14,116 nucleotides of DNA from Candidatus Uhrbacteria bacterium. GTDB lineage: Bacteria; Patescibacteriota; Patescibacteriia; UBA9934; UBA11717. Location of the stretch: assembly GCA_013203725.1 (NCBI GenBank), contig JABMPK010000001.1, positions 1 through 14,116 of the forward strand, written 5' to 3'. Below, piece by piece: positions 1 through 6,919 of the stretch. The notes beneath the pieces were generated by a model. That model was not told the DNA's origin. It saw only the letters and a list, made by a program, of their open reading frames with translations, and did no database searches. Made by a program: the position numbers and the translations under genes. Position 1 is the stretch's first letter. Each line of letters begins with the position of its first letter.

Positions 1-573
1 GTCTTACCGGGAAAAGACACTGACAGCGACGGACTCACCGATATTGAGGAATTGCTTTACGGCACACAGCCAAATAAGCCTGATACCGATCAAGACGGTT
101 TCTTGGATGGCAACGAAGTGTTTCACCTTTTCCACCCAGATGGATTTGCTCCAGAAACACTTTTGGACACAGGCGCAGTGGCACAGATGCATCCAGAGGG
201 AATGGCGTTCATGATTAATGTAATCACAAAATGGCAACACACAGTGTCTACCGAAGACATGACATTGACTACTACCGCCGCAACCGGGGAGTCATTCACG
301 GTAGAACAATACGCCGTGCCAGCTTCTCAGAGTCTGCAACAGTTCTATACGGAAAAGGTAGTTTTGGGGGATAGACAGAACTTAGAGCCGTTCCGAACCA
401 AACAAGGATACACTGGTATCTGGACCCAGGATCACCAAACGGCATACGTCCGATTCTCCGACGATGTTGTACTTGAATTCAAGTACGTTCTTGGTGGCGC
501 TACACGGACTCAGTATCGGCAGACATTCGAGATGTTCATAAACAGCCTGACCAACGGGCTTCTAGAATCATGA
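1..573 (+). CDS. Calcium-binding thrombospondin type 3-like repeat protein, 3' part
   Basis: The frame is open from base 1, so the 5' end lies outside the window; 190 residues are visible before a TGA stop. Residues 6-40 carry two aspartate-rich repeats (DTDSDGLTDIEE and, 22 residues later, DTDQDGFLDGNE) spaced like thrombospondin type 3/EF-hand-like calcium loops, which in bacterial surface proteins often lie close to a membrane or wall anchor. The remaining ~150 residues form a soluble domain that I do not recognise, with no hydrophobic anchor at the C terminus. The stop overlaps the ybeY start (ATGA), so the two genes are translationally coupled. Extracytoplasmic location is inferred from the repeat type; the signal peptide would lie upstream of the window. 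Confidence 0.75.
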   Translation, partial: VLPGKDTDSDGLTDIEELLYGTQPNKPDTDQDGFLDGNEVFHLFHPDGFAPETLLDTGAVAQMHPEGMAFMINVITKWQHTVSTEDMTLTTTAATGESFTVEQYAVPASQSLQQFYTEKVVLGDRQNLEPFRTKQGYTGIWTQDHQTAYVRFSDDVVLEFKYVLGGATRTQYRQTFEMFINSLTNGLLES

Positions 574-998
574 TCAAGCACGAGTTGAATTATGGTCGGC
601 TTTTGGGTGGGCAAAGGATAAGGGGGAAGGCAGTGTCCGAACTGATAAGTCGAGCTGAGAAAATTTTAAAACTAAAAGGTGACCGGGAAATATCGATCGC
701 CTTTGTTTCCAAGTCCGAGATGACAAGGTTGAACGAGTCGTACTACGGAGGTTCTGGAGTCACCGATGTTCTTGCTTTTCCGTCAGAGGAACAGTATGCA
801 AAGTCTGGCTACTTGGGAGAGATTTTGATACATTACCCACGAGCAAAAAAACAGGCGTTGGAAAACGGTAAGACTCCACTGTCTGAAGTGAAGTTGCTCG
901 TCGTCCACGGTCTCTTACATCTACTCGGGTATAACCATGACACTCCAGCTAGGAAGTCTCGCATGTTCCGCCTTCAGGATCGAATACTAGAATCATAA
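570..998 (+). CDS. ybeY: Endoribonuclease YbeY (rRNA maturation metalloprotein)
   Basis: 142 residues, normal for YbeY. The family signature H-x3-H-x5-H is present as HGLLHLLGYNHD at residues 113-124; His113, His117 and His123 should bind the catalytic zinc. The conserved TDVLAFP strand is at 65-71. YbeY is a single-strand-specific endoribonuclease that acts in 16S rRNA 3'-end maturation and ribosome quality control. The start is fixed by the four-base overlap with the preceding gene, and no independent Shine-Dalgarno is visible. dgkA follows after two bases, so the three genes are probably one transcript. A ybeY-dgkA pair is a common arrangement in bacteria. Confidence 0.95.
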   Translation: MIKHELNYGRLLGGQRIRGKAVSELISRAEKILKLKGDREISIAFVSKSEMTRLNESYYGGSGVTDVLAFPSEEQYAKSGYLGEILIHYPRAKKQALENGKTPLSEVKLLVVHGLLHLLGYNHDTPARKSRMFRLQDRILES

Positions 999-1000
999 TT

Positions 1001-1366
1001 ATGGGCAAACGAAATTCATTTTTCTCAAGTTTAAGGCATGCGCTCAGAGGGATTGGAGTAGTGCTAAAATCAGAGCGTAATTTTCGTGTTCAACTAATTG
1101 TAGGTGTACTAGTTTTGTGTACAGCAGTGTTTTTTGAAGTGAGGGTATGGGAATTCATATTATTAATATTACTCGTTTCATCTGTCTTGGTTCTTGAGCT
1201 GTTTAACAGTGTGATCGAGCGAATGGCGGATGGATTAAAGCCACGTTTGCAGCCAATTGTTCGTGATATCAAGGATTTGATGGCTGGCGCCGTGCTTGTA
1301 GTTGCTATGACATCGGTGGTGATAGGCATCATTATCTTCGGCCCTTATATTCAGAGCTTGATTTAA
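1001..1366 (+). CDS. dgkA: Diacylglycerol/undecaprenol kinase, DgkA family
   Basis: 121-residue integral membrane protein with three hydrophobic segments (about 31-47, 50-68 and 92-116), the usual architecture. Family residues are present: E25-x-N27-F in the amphipathic N-terminal part, E66-x2-N69-x3-E73-x3-D77 in the ATP/Mg core, and KD-x2-AGAVL at 91-99. Gram-positive-type members phosphorylate undecaprenol to feed lipid carrier into peptidoglycan synthesis; which lipid is used here cannot be read from the sequence. It begins two bases after ybeY without a Shine-Dalgarno of its own, indicating coupling. Its last codons overlap the -35 element of the ftsA promoter. Confidence 0.9.
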   Translation: MGKRNSFFSSLRHALRGIGVVLKSERNFRVQLIVGVLVLCTAVFFEVRVWEFILLILLVSSVLVLELFNSVIERMADGLKPRLQPIVRDIKDLMAGAVLVVAMTSVVIGIIIFGPYIQSLI

Positions 1367-1387
1367 TAGCCCAGAGACGGCTATAAT
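1358..1387 (+). promoter_or_regulatory. ftsA promoter, near-leaderless
   Basis: TTGATT at 1358-1363, an 18-base spacer and a consensus TATAAT at 1382-1387. Transcription would start near 1394, only about three bases before the ftsA ATG at 1397, leaving no room for a Shine-Dalgarno. The -35 box is inside the end of dgkA. Start position is inferred from the usual distance to the -10 box. Confidence 0.65.
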
Positions 1388-1396
1388 AGAGAAACT

Positions 1397-2662
1397 ATGG
1401 CGAAAGGATCACCACTATTAACAGGTATCGACATCGGATCTTCATCGATCCGTATTGTTGTTGGTCAACGTGTTGAGCGAGATCGAGGCGTTTCTGACCT
1501 TACAATCCTAGGCGCTGTGGAGATTCCATCTCAGGGTATTTCGAAAGGTTCAGTCACAAGTATCGATGATGCTGTGGCGAGTGTTTCAAAGTGTCTTGAA
1601 CACGCCGAGCGCATGACTGGTCAGCCGGTGCAAAGTGCGTGGGTTGGAATCAGTGGTGTACACATAATTGCACAGGAGAGTAAGGGGGTGATTGGTGTCG
1701 CTCGGAGTGACGGAGAAATTCGCGAGGAAGATGTTGATCGCGCAATCGAAGCGGCGCGTACCGTTGCGACTCCAAGTAATCACGAGATCTTACACGTGAT
1801 TCCAAAGAGCTTCACGGTTGATGGTCAGAGAGGAGTTAAGGACCCAGTTGGAATGACAGGAATTCGACTGGAAGTTGACGCTCTTATTATTCAGGGACTC
1901 ACGTCTCAGATCAAAAATATAACTAAATGCGTTTACAGGACTGGTCTTAATATTGACGACATGGTCTTCTCGGTTCTTGCAACTGGTGAGGCTGTATTGT
2001 CGCCAAAGCAGAAGGAGCTTGGCTCCGTTGTTGTGAATGTTGGAGCTCAGACAACTAGCGTTATTGTGTATGAAGAAGGGGATGCAAAGCACGTTGCAGT
2101 GTTGCCGATTGGCGCGGACCATATTACGTCAGACATCGCCATTGGGCTCAGGACATCCATTGAGGTGGCCGAAAAGATCAAGTTGAAGCATGGGACTGCA
2201 TTGCCGTCCGACACAGAGCGCGGCGCTAAGATCTCCGTGTCCGATTTTGGAGCTTTGGGAGAAGAGACATGCACGCATCAGTTCTTAGCAGAGATCATCA
2301 ACGCTCGTTGTGAGGAGTTGTTTGAGAAGGTGGACGAGGAGCTCGCCAAGATCGATCGATCAGGACTACTACCAGCTGGTGTATTCTTGACCGGCGCTGG
2401 TGCAAAACTTCCTGGAATGTCGGTGATCGTGAAGGAGGTATTGAGGTTGCCAGTTACAATGGGTACTCCATTGGGAGTATCATCTGCAGTGGAGCAGGTG
2501 AACGACATTGGATTCGCGACTGCCATCGGGTTGGTTAAATGGGCAGAGGACTCGGAGGGCGGGTCTGGCAAGGTGTCGTTTGGCTCGTTCATGAATAAGA
2601 TGAAGAGCGTAGATAAAATAGGCGATACGGTGAAGGGGTGGATGAAGGGGCTGATGCCTTAG
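1397..2662 (+). CDS. ftsA: Cell division protein FtsA
   Basis: 421 residues, typical of FtsA, the actin-like ATPase that tethers FtsZ filaments to the membrane and recruits the divisome. The phosphate-1 motif is GIDIGSSSIRIVV at 10-22. The 1C (SHS2) domain should span about 90-165. Phosphate-2 is VVNVGAQTTS at 212-221, with Asn214 where most actin-fold ATPases have Asp. The adenosine motif is GVFLTGAGAKLPG at 328-340. The C terminus (about 397-421) is rich in Lys, Met and Trp with amphipathic spacing (IGDTVKGWMKGLMP), fitting the membrane-targeting helix. It has its own promoter and is followed by an intrinsic terminator, so it is largely uncoupled from ftsZ. No Shine-Dalgarno precedes the ATG. 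Confidence 0.95.
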   Translation: MAKGSPLLTGIDIGSSSIRIVVGQRVERDRGVSDLTILGAVEIPSQGISKGSVTSIDDAVASVSKCLEHAERMTGQPVQSAWVGISGVHIIAQESKGVIGVARSDGEIREEDVDRAIEAARTVATPSNHEILHVIPKSFTVDGQRGVKDPVGMTGIRLEVDALIIQGLTSQIKNITKCVYRTGLNIDDMVFSVLATGEAVLSPKQKELGSVVVNVGAQTTSVIVYEEGDAKHVAVLPIGADHITSDIAIGLRTSIEVAEKIKLKHGTALPSDTERGAKISVSDFGALGEETCTHQFLAEIINARCEELFEKVDEELAKIDRSGLLPAGVFLTGAGAKLPGMSVIVKEVLRLPVTMGTPLGVSSAVEQVNDIGFATAIGLVKWAEDSEGGSGKVSFGSFMNKMKSVDKIGDTVKGWMKGLMP

Positions 2663-2671
2663 GGATAAGAA

Positions 2672-2769
2672 TAGGGAATTGGGAATCGGGAATCGAGGGA
2701 GACCGGGGCGTTGAGCCTCGGTTTTTTTCTTGCCTCCCAATTCCTAATTCCCGATTCCCGATTCCTAGC
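2672..2769. repeat. GGGAATC iteron arms forming a large imperfect inverted repeat
   Basis: The left arm has GGGAAT-type units in tandem (from about 2674 to 2698) and the right arm the complementary ATTCCC/ATTCCT units (about 2736-2767). The arms are imperfect copies and enclose a GC-rich hairpin with a T run. The repeat unit is short and iterated, unlike anything else in the window. This looks like an expandable low-complexity palindromic element of the REP/small-repeat kind. Confidence 0.7.
2702..2728 (+). terminator. Intrinsic terminator after ftsA
   Basis: Stem ACCGGGGC (2702-2709), five-base loop GTTGA, and GCCTCGGT (2715-2722) with one G-U pair, then seven T from 2722. It sits in the centre of the GGGAATC inverted repeat, which may extend the stem. 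Confidence 0.8.
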
Positions 2770-2796
2770 TCATGTCTAGATCCCCTTGACACAACA

Positions 2797-2824
2797 TTGA
2801 CCGCATGCCCTCTAATGGTATAAT
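2797..2824 (+). promoter_or_regulatory. ftsZ promoter, extended -10
   Basis: TTGACC at 2797-2802, 16-base spacer, TATAAT at 2819-2824, preceded by TG one base upstream (2816-2817). A second, perfect TTGACA at 2786-2791 lies too far (27 bases) to pair with this -10. The predicted start near 2831 gives a leader of about 70 bases before ftsZ. Confidence 0.75.
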
Positions 2825-2845
2825 CCATGCATAAAGTACGTGTTC

Positions 2846-2892
2846 ATGTTTGGAGGACTGAACAAGTAATGTATTCAAAAACAGAACTCTAA
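2846..2892 (+). other. Two overlapping mini-ORFs in the ftsZ leader
   Basis: ATG at 2846 reads MFGGLNK and stops at 2867-2869; the last base of that TAA is the first base of an ATG at 2869, which reads MYSKTEL and stops at 2890-2892, eight bases before the ftsZ ATG. A GGAGG at 2852-2856 lies upstream of the second ATG, though 12 bases away. Whether either is translated is unknown. Confidence 0.3.
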
Positions 2893-2900
2893 TACTCCAT

Positions 2901-4154
2901 ATGGCACAGGTACAACCAGAGATCGAAACATTTGCTCGCATCAAAGTGATTGGTGTAGGAGGCGGTGGAGGTAGTGCGATAACGCGCATGGTAGAGTCTG
3001 GAATTAAAGGCGTCGAGTTCATTGCTTTGAACACAGACGTGCAGGCTTTGCATCATTCACCAGCCCAACAGAAACTTGCCATTGGCAAGTCTGTTACTCG
3101 TGGACTCGGAGCCGGCATGAATCCAGACATTGGATATCGCGCAGCGGAAGAGAGTCAGAACGAAATCCGAAACCTGATCAACGGAGCCGACATGGTGTTC
3201 ATTACATGTGGACTCGGTGGAGGAACGGGTAGTGGCGCTGCGTACCATGTTGCAAAGTTGGCACGGGACGTTGGAGCGCTCACAGTTGCCGTAGTAACAA
3301 AGCCTTTCACATTTGAGGGCGCTCAGCGAAAGCGTATCGCTGACGAAGCATACGACAAGCTCGCAAAAAATGTAGACACTATTATTACTATTCCAAACGA
3401 TAGAGTGCTACAAATCATTGACAAAAAGACAAGTTTGATGGATTCGTTCAAGATCGTCGACGACGTTCTTCGACAGGGTGTCCAGGGGATCTCGGAACTG
3501 ATTACAATCCCAGGATTGATCAACGTTGACTTTGCTGACGTGAAAGCGATCATGCAAAATTCAGGATCGGCGCTCATGGGAATCGGCCGAGCGTCTGGCG
3601 ACAACCGAGCGGTTGAGGCTGCTAAACAAGCTATCGCAAGTCCGCTACTCGAGCTCTCAATTGAGGGTGCTAAGGGTATCTTGTTCACAATTACTGGAAG
3701 TAGCGACCTCGGCATGCACGAAGTAGCAGAGGCAGCGAAGGTAATCACTGGATCCGCTGACGACGACGCGCGAGTTATCTTTGGAGCGAACGTAAACGAG
3801 GCGATGGAAGATGAGATCTTGATAACTGTTGTAGCGACTGGTTTTGAAGGTTCCGAGCATGCATCAACGGTTTATGGAACAAGTTCAGTCCCAGCGGCAG
3901 CCACTTGGTCGCCTCCTGTGACAAGGGTCGCTCCCGTAAAAGAGCAGCAAAGTATGCCTGATTTCATGAACACATCTGGTGTTCCTGACAGACATGATGA
4001 AGACAAAATGCCTTCAGCTCTCTCACGACGTATTCCGTCTGAAGATAGACAGGCAATGTCTAGCGAAGCGCCGATTCCTCAAGTGCAGGAAAACGATGAA
4101 GATAATCAAGATTCGATAGACATCCCAGCGTTCATTCGAAAGAAAATGATGTAG
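2901..4154 (+). CDS. ftsZ: Cell division protein FtsZ
   Basis: 417 residues; the tubulin-like GTPase that forms the division ring. The N-terminal glycine loop GVGGGGGSA is at 18-26, the GTP-binding signature GLGGGTGSG at 104-112, and the T7 synergy loop NVDFADV, whose Asp residues activate hydrolysis on the next subunit, at 208-214. The globular domain ends near residue 315. A linker of about 90 polar residues follows, then a textbook C-terminal peptide, DIPAFIRKK, at 407-415, the docking site for FtsA. Its presence agrees with the ftsA gene just upstream. The ATG lacks a Shine-Dalgarno and is preceded by two mini-ORFs, so reinitiation is possible. Confidence 0.98.
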   Translation: MAQVQPEIETFARIKVIGVGGGGGSAITRMVESGIKGVEFIALNTDVQALHHSPAQQKLAIGKSVTRGLGAGMNPDIGYRAAEESQNEIRNLINGADMVFITCGLGGGTGSGAAYHVAKLARDVGALTVAVVTKPFTFEGAQRKRIADEAYDKLAKNVDTIITIPNDRVLQIIDKKTSLMDSFKIVDDVLRQGVQGISELITIPGLINVDFADVKAIMQNSGSALMGIGRASGDNRAVEAAKQAIASPLLELSIEGAKGILFTITGSSDLGMHEVAEAAKVITGSADDDARVIFGANVNEAMEDEILITVVATGFEGSEHASTVYGTSSVPAAATWSPPVTRVAPVKEQQSMPDFMNTSGVPDRHDEDKMPSALSRRIPSEDRQAMSSEAPIPQVQENDEDNQDSIDIPAFIRKKMM

Positions 4155-4162
4155 GCCTTTAC

Positions 4163-4190
4163 AGAAACGGGTTAAGTACCCGTTTTTCTG
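4163..4190 (+). terminator. Intrinsic terminator after ftsZ
   Basis: AACGGGT (4166-4172), loop TAAGT, ACCCGTT (4178-4184), then a T run to 4187. It starts eight bases after the ftsZ stop codon and directly abuts the nrdR -10 box. Confidence 0.8.
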
Positions 4191-4191
4191 T

Positions 4192-4204
4192 TATAATGGT
4201 TGTA
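4192..4204 (+). promoter_or_regulatory. nrdR -10 box, predicted leaderless start
   Basis: TATAAT at 4192-4197 with the ATG at 4204, seven bases after the end of the box, which is the usual transcription start point. The -35 region falls inside the ftsZ terminator hairpin and has no good TTGACA match. The mRNA would begin at or next to the A of the ATG. Confidence 0.6.
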
Positions 4205-4668
4205 TGAATTGCCCGATTTGCAATAAAGATTCGAAAGTTGTGGATACGCGATTGTCGGCCGATGGGCTTGGAATCCGTCGTAGGAGGGAATGCATAACTT
4301 GTGAATACCGCTTCTCAACTGTTGAGGAAGTGGAGCTTATGGATCTTACTATCGTAAAGCGCGATGGGAAACGAGAGAATTATTCTCGCGAGAAGATGCT
4401 GAAAGGTGTAGTTCGTGCGTTAGAAAAGAGGCCGTATACGGAGCCTGGGTTAAAAAAATTAACTCATTTCATAGAGCGCGATATTCAACGTAAGAAAGCG
4501 TCGGAGCTTACGAGTGCGGACTTAGGCGATGTTGTGATGAATCGTTTACGGGCCTTTGATAAGGTAGCGTATATAAGATTCGCAAGTGTCTACAGGCAGT
4601 TTGAAGATGTGCAGACATTCCAAAGAGAGCTAAATGAGTTGATCATGAAACGAAATAAAACGATTTAG
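4204..4668 (+). CDS. nrdR: Transcriptional repressor NrdR
   Basis: 154 residues, standard length. The N-terminal zinc ribbon has Cys3, Cys6, Cys30 and Cys33 (CPIC and CITC), with the basic DNA-contacting run RRRREC at 25-30. The ATP-cone domain occupies about 48-138 and senses ATP/dATP. NrdR represses ribonucleotide reductase genes through paired NrdR boxes; no such genes or clear boxes are in this window, so the targets lie elsewhere. pyk follows after one base, making a two-gene operon in which nucleotide-pool sensing and ATP-yielding glycolysis genes are co-transcribed. Confidence 0.96.
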   Translation: MNCPICNKDSKVVDTRLSADGLGIRRRRECITCEYRFSTVEEVELMDLTIVKRDGKRENYSREKMLKGVVRALEKRPYTEPGLKKLTHFIERDIQRKKASELTSADLGDVVMNRLRAFDKVAYIRFASVYRQFEDVQTFQRELNELIMKRNKTI

Positions 4669-4669
4669 T

Positions 4670-6055
4670 ATGAGAAGAACGAAAATTGTGTGCACCATAG
4701 GTCCGGCTTCTTCTAAGCCAACGGTGCTAAAGAAGATGGTAAAAGCTGGGATGAACGTAGCTCGTTTGAATTTCTCTCATGGAACACACGAACAGCATGC
4801 GGGCTTTATCAAGGAACTGCGAAAGATTGAGACAGACGTGGGAGAGCCTATTTTAATAATGCAAGATCTGCAGGGGCCAAAAATTAGGATTGGAGAGCTT
4901 CCTGACAAAGGCATAAACCTCAAGGAAGGGTCAACACTACATTTTTCACCTAAAGCCAAGAGTTTTACTGACAAAGAGCGTCTTATTCCAGTTACATACG
5001 GTGGATTCTCTCGCGATGTTAAAGCCGGCGACAGGATCATGATCGACGACGGAAATATTGTTTGTGAAGTTTCCAATGTGCAGAGAGGTATCGTGACAGC
5101 TCGTGTACGCATTGGTGGGGTAATAACCTCTCACAAGGGCGTGAACTTGCCGGACTCAAGTGTGCGGCTATCAGCATTGACTGCAAAAGATCAGAAAGAT
5201 GTTGCGTTTGGCGTGCGATACGACGTGGACATGATTGTGCTGTCGTTTGTGAGTAACGCCGAGGATATTAAGAAGCTTAGAGAGCTGATAAAGCGAGAAG
5301 AAAAACGACAAGGATTCAAGAATCGCAATATTAAGATAGTAGCGAAGGTTGAGAGGGCTGACGCGATACACAGAATAGACGAGATCATTGAGGAGACAGA
5401 CGCTGTTATGATAGGTCGTGGTGACCTTGGCGTGGAGATACCAGCCGAGGAAGTGCCGATTCGACAAAAAGAAGTGATTCGAAAATGCAGATGTGCAGGT
5501 AAGCCTGTTATTGTTGCGACTCAGATGTTGGAGAGTATGAAGGAAAAACCAAGTGCAACACGTGCTGAGGTATCCGATGTCGCAAATGCAGTTATCGACC
5601 ACGCAGACGCCGTTATGTTGTCCGCAGAATCTGCAACCGGAAAGTATCCGGTAAAGGCGATAGAGACGTTGGCGAAGGTTGCGATTACAACTGAGAAAAG
5701 CGTCTACGACGATATCCGGCCAGACGAGATGTGTGTTGATGAACATGACGCTAAGATCGCTTCACAAATTCGCGTTGCGTTTGAAGGGGAGGGCGTTGAT
5801 GCTATTGTAACGAGTGCGCAGTTTGGTGATGTAGCCGAGCTCGCCAATAGACATCGACCAGAAGTACCAATATTTATCGCGTCCTCAGAAGAGAAGATAG
5901 TGCGTCAGTACAACCTTCGATGGGGAGTACGACCTTTCTTGCTAAAGAAGGCAAGGTCGTCCGACGCGTTTGAGAAGGCGGCGCGCAACGAGTTGGAAGC
6001 GCTGAAGCTTATAAAGAAAACTACAAAGATCCTGTTTATTACCGGGGTCAAATAA
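4670..6055 (+). CDS. pyk: Pyruvate kinase
   Basis: 461 residues, near the usual 470. It converts phosphoenolpyruvate and ADP to pyruvate and ATP, the last step of glycolysis. Motifs: TKIVCTIGPAS at 4-14, NVARLNFSHG at 29-38, QDLQGPKIRIG at 65-75 (entry to the B domain, about 71-168), catalytic Lys226 in IVAKVE with metal ligand Glu228, GRGDLGVEIP at 249-258 with Asp252, and the K-site region ATRAEVSDVANAV at 296-308. The C-terminal domain (about 340-461) is complete, so there is no truncation. It begins one base after the nrdR stop with no Shine-Dalgarno, implying translational coupling. Confidence 0.97.
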   Translation: MRRTKIVCTIGPASSKPTVLKKMVKAGMNVARLNFSHGTHEQHAGFIKELRKIETDVGEPILIMQDLQGPKIRIGELPDKGINLKEGSTLHFSPKAKSFTDKERLIPVTYGGFSRDVKAGDRIMIDDGNIVCEVSNVQRGIVTARVRIGGVITSHKGVNLPDSSVRLSALTAKDQKDVAFGVRYDVDMIVLSFVSNAEDIKKLRELIKREEKRQGFKNRNIKIVAKVERADAIHRIDEIIEETDAVMIGRGDLGVEIPAEEVPIRQKEVIRKCRCAGKPVIVATQMLESMKEKPSATRAEVSDVANAVIDHADAVMLSAESATGKYPVKAIETLAKVAITTEKSVYDDIRPDEMCVDEHDAKIASQIRVAFEGEGVDAIVTSAQFGDVAELANRHRPEVPIFIASSEEKIVRQYNLRWGVRPFLLKKARSSDAFEKAARNELEALKLIKKTTKILFITGVK

Positions 6056-6061
6056 AGCAAA

Positions 6062-6090
6062 CAAAAAATGAGCCTTGTGCTCATTTTTTG
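6062..6090. terminator. Bidirectional terminator between pyk and the DUF378 gene
   Basis: A perfect 12-bp stem (CAAAAAATGAGC at 6062-6073 and its complement at 6079-6090) with a five-base loop. A and T runs on the two sides let it serve both convergent genes. Confidence 0.85.
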
Positions 6091-6098
6091 TCTCCTTC

Positions 6099-6293
6099 TT
6101 ATTTCTTCGTCTTCTCAAACAACATGTGTAGCGCACCCAATCCAACAAGGATGTATACGATACGTTCTGCGAGTGGCAGTGTGTCGAATATTGCGTTCAC
6201 CAGGTTCCAATCGAACAATCCGATAAGTCCCCAGTTAACAGCACCAACAATAACGAGCCACCAAGCGACCTTGGTTAAAGAATTACTCTTCAT
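6099..6293 (-). CDS. DUF378 (YuzA-like) small membrane protein
   Basis: 64 residues from the ATG at 6293; an upstream in-frame start would add 12 polar residues without family similarity. Two hydrophobic helices (about 9-28 and 44-60) flank the family core GAVNWGLIGLFDWNLV (17-32), and the second helix reads ERIVYILVGLGALH, both characteristic of DUF378. The family has no established function. It is convergent with pyk and shares its terminator. No Shine-Dalgarno is visible; a TACAAT (minus strand, 6333-6328) could be its -10 box. Confidence 0.85.
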   Translation of the reverse strand: MKSNSLTKVAWWLVIVGAVNWGLIGLFDWNLVNAIFDTLPLAERIVYILVGLGALHMLFEKTKK

Positions 6294-6493
6294 AGTGCAG
6301 TGTTGTGATGAATAAAAATCTACATTCATTGTACCGTGTTGAGGGAGACGCGGAGAAATGGAGGTGTGGACAGATTGATAAAATGATCGTGATGATTTCG
6401 TCGCGGATTTTTAGTGCAGGTCTTTGTATACATCTCTTGTCGCGAACATGTGAATGTGATAAGTTGCATTTGAACTTAGCCATGGAGGCAACG

Positions 6494-6751
6494 ATGAGTG
6501 ACGATAGCAATCAGCAGGGTCGGTCTCAGATGTGGTGTCTCTTCCACGGGTCTGCGGATGAGCAGGAGCCCGCGGCCAGATCGATCGAGAATGGTGCGGA
6601 TGACTGCCCGCCAGACTGTCCCAACTGCGCCTTGTTGAAGGAGTCGCTGGAACTGGACCGTCGTTCACGCGAGCTGACGGGTAGGATACTGACACTCTTG
6701 GTCAAGCAGCAGGTTCGCAGAGGCTTGGCAGAAAAGGAAAAGGGCTCATAG
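6494..6751 (+). CDS. Small Cys/His-containing protein of unknown function
   Basis: 85 residues. An ATG at 6482 is in frame, but GGAGG at 6484-6488 lies five bases before the ATG at 6494, an ideal Shine-Dalgarno, so I use 6494. The protein has WCLFH (Cys15, His18) and CPPDCPNC (Cys38, Cys42, Cys45), enough ligands for a zinc site, followed by a predicted amphipathic helix rich in Leu, Arg and Glu (46-80). There is no signal peptide. Codons are GC-rich (GTC, CTG, CCC, CGC) in contrast to the adjacent genes. It has its own terminator. I do not recognise a family; a metal-stabilised cytoplasmic binding protein is a guess. Confidence 0.65.
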   Translation: MSDDSNQQGRSQMWCLFHGSADEQEPAARSIENGADDCPPDCPNCALLKESLELDRRSRELTGRILTLLVKQQVRRGLAEKEKGS

Positions 6752-6769
6752 CCCACGCTATTCTCGAAT

Positions 6770-6800
6770 GAGACGCACCGCTTGTGCGTCTCTCTTTTTA
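6770..6800 (+). terminator. Intrinsic terminator after the small Cys/His gene
   Basis: Perfect 9-bp stem GAGACGCAC (6770-6778) / GTGCGTCTC (6784-6792), loop CGCTT, then TCTTTTTA. Confidence 0.85.
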
Positions 6801-6830
6801 TTTAACCAAAATTTTCCGAGCCGTTTAGTG

Positions 6831-6903
6831 TTGACGATACTAAAGAATTATGATAAACCTACCGGCGCTTAAGAAGCACAGTTTGAATCGAGTTGATTCA
6901 AGC
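6831..6903 (+). promoter_or_regulatory. Promoter and leader hairpin of the secreted beta-rich protein gene
   Basis: TTGACG at 6831-6836 is a fair -35 box; the best -10 partner is GATAAA at 6852-6857 (spacer 15), which is weak. The leader holds an inverted repeat, GTTTGAATC (6881-6889) and GATTCAAGC (6895-6903), with one G-U pair and a five-base loop, ending six bases before the Shine-Dalgarno at 6909. It could be an RNA hairpin or an operator. Confidence 0.4.
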
Positions 6904-6919
6904 AAATTGGGAGACGCAG

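Noticed and set aside
2786..2791. Perfect TTGACA as the ftsZ -35 box
   Set aside because: It is 27 bases from the -10 box; the nearby TTGACC has a workable 16-base spacer and the -10 is extended.
2638..2828. Overlapping reading frames on both strands across the GGGAATC repeat
   Set aside because: They translate the simple repeat into periodic GIGN/PNSRFPI-type peptides and have no start signals.
5171..5746. 191-residue frame on the minus strand inside pyk
   Set aside because: It is a shadow of the well-supported pyk frame, with no motif or start signal.
6305..6493. N-terminal extension of the small Cys/His protein from an ATG at 6305
   Set aside because: The strong Shine-Dalgarno at 6484-6488 and the change in codon use place the start at 6494; the upstream part looks like promoter DNA.
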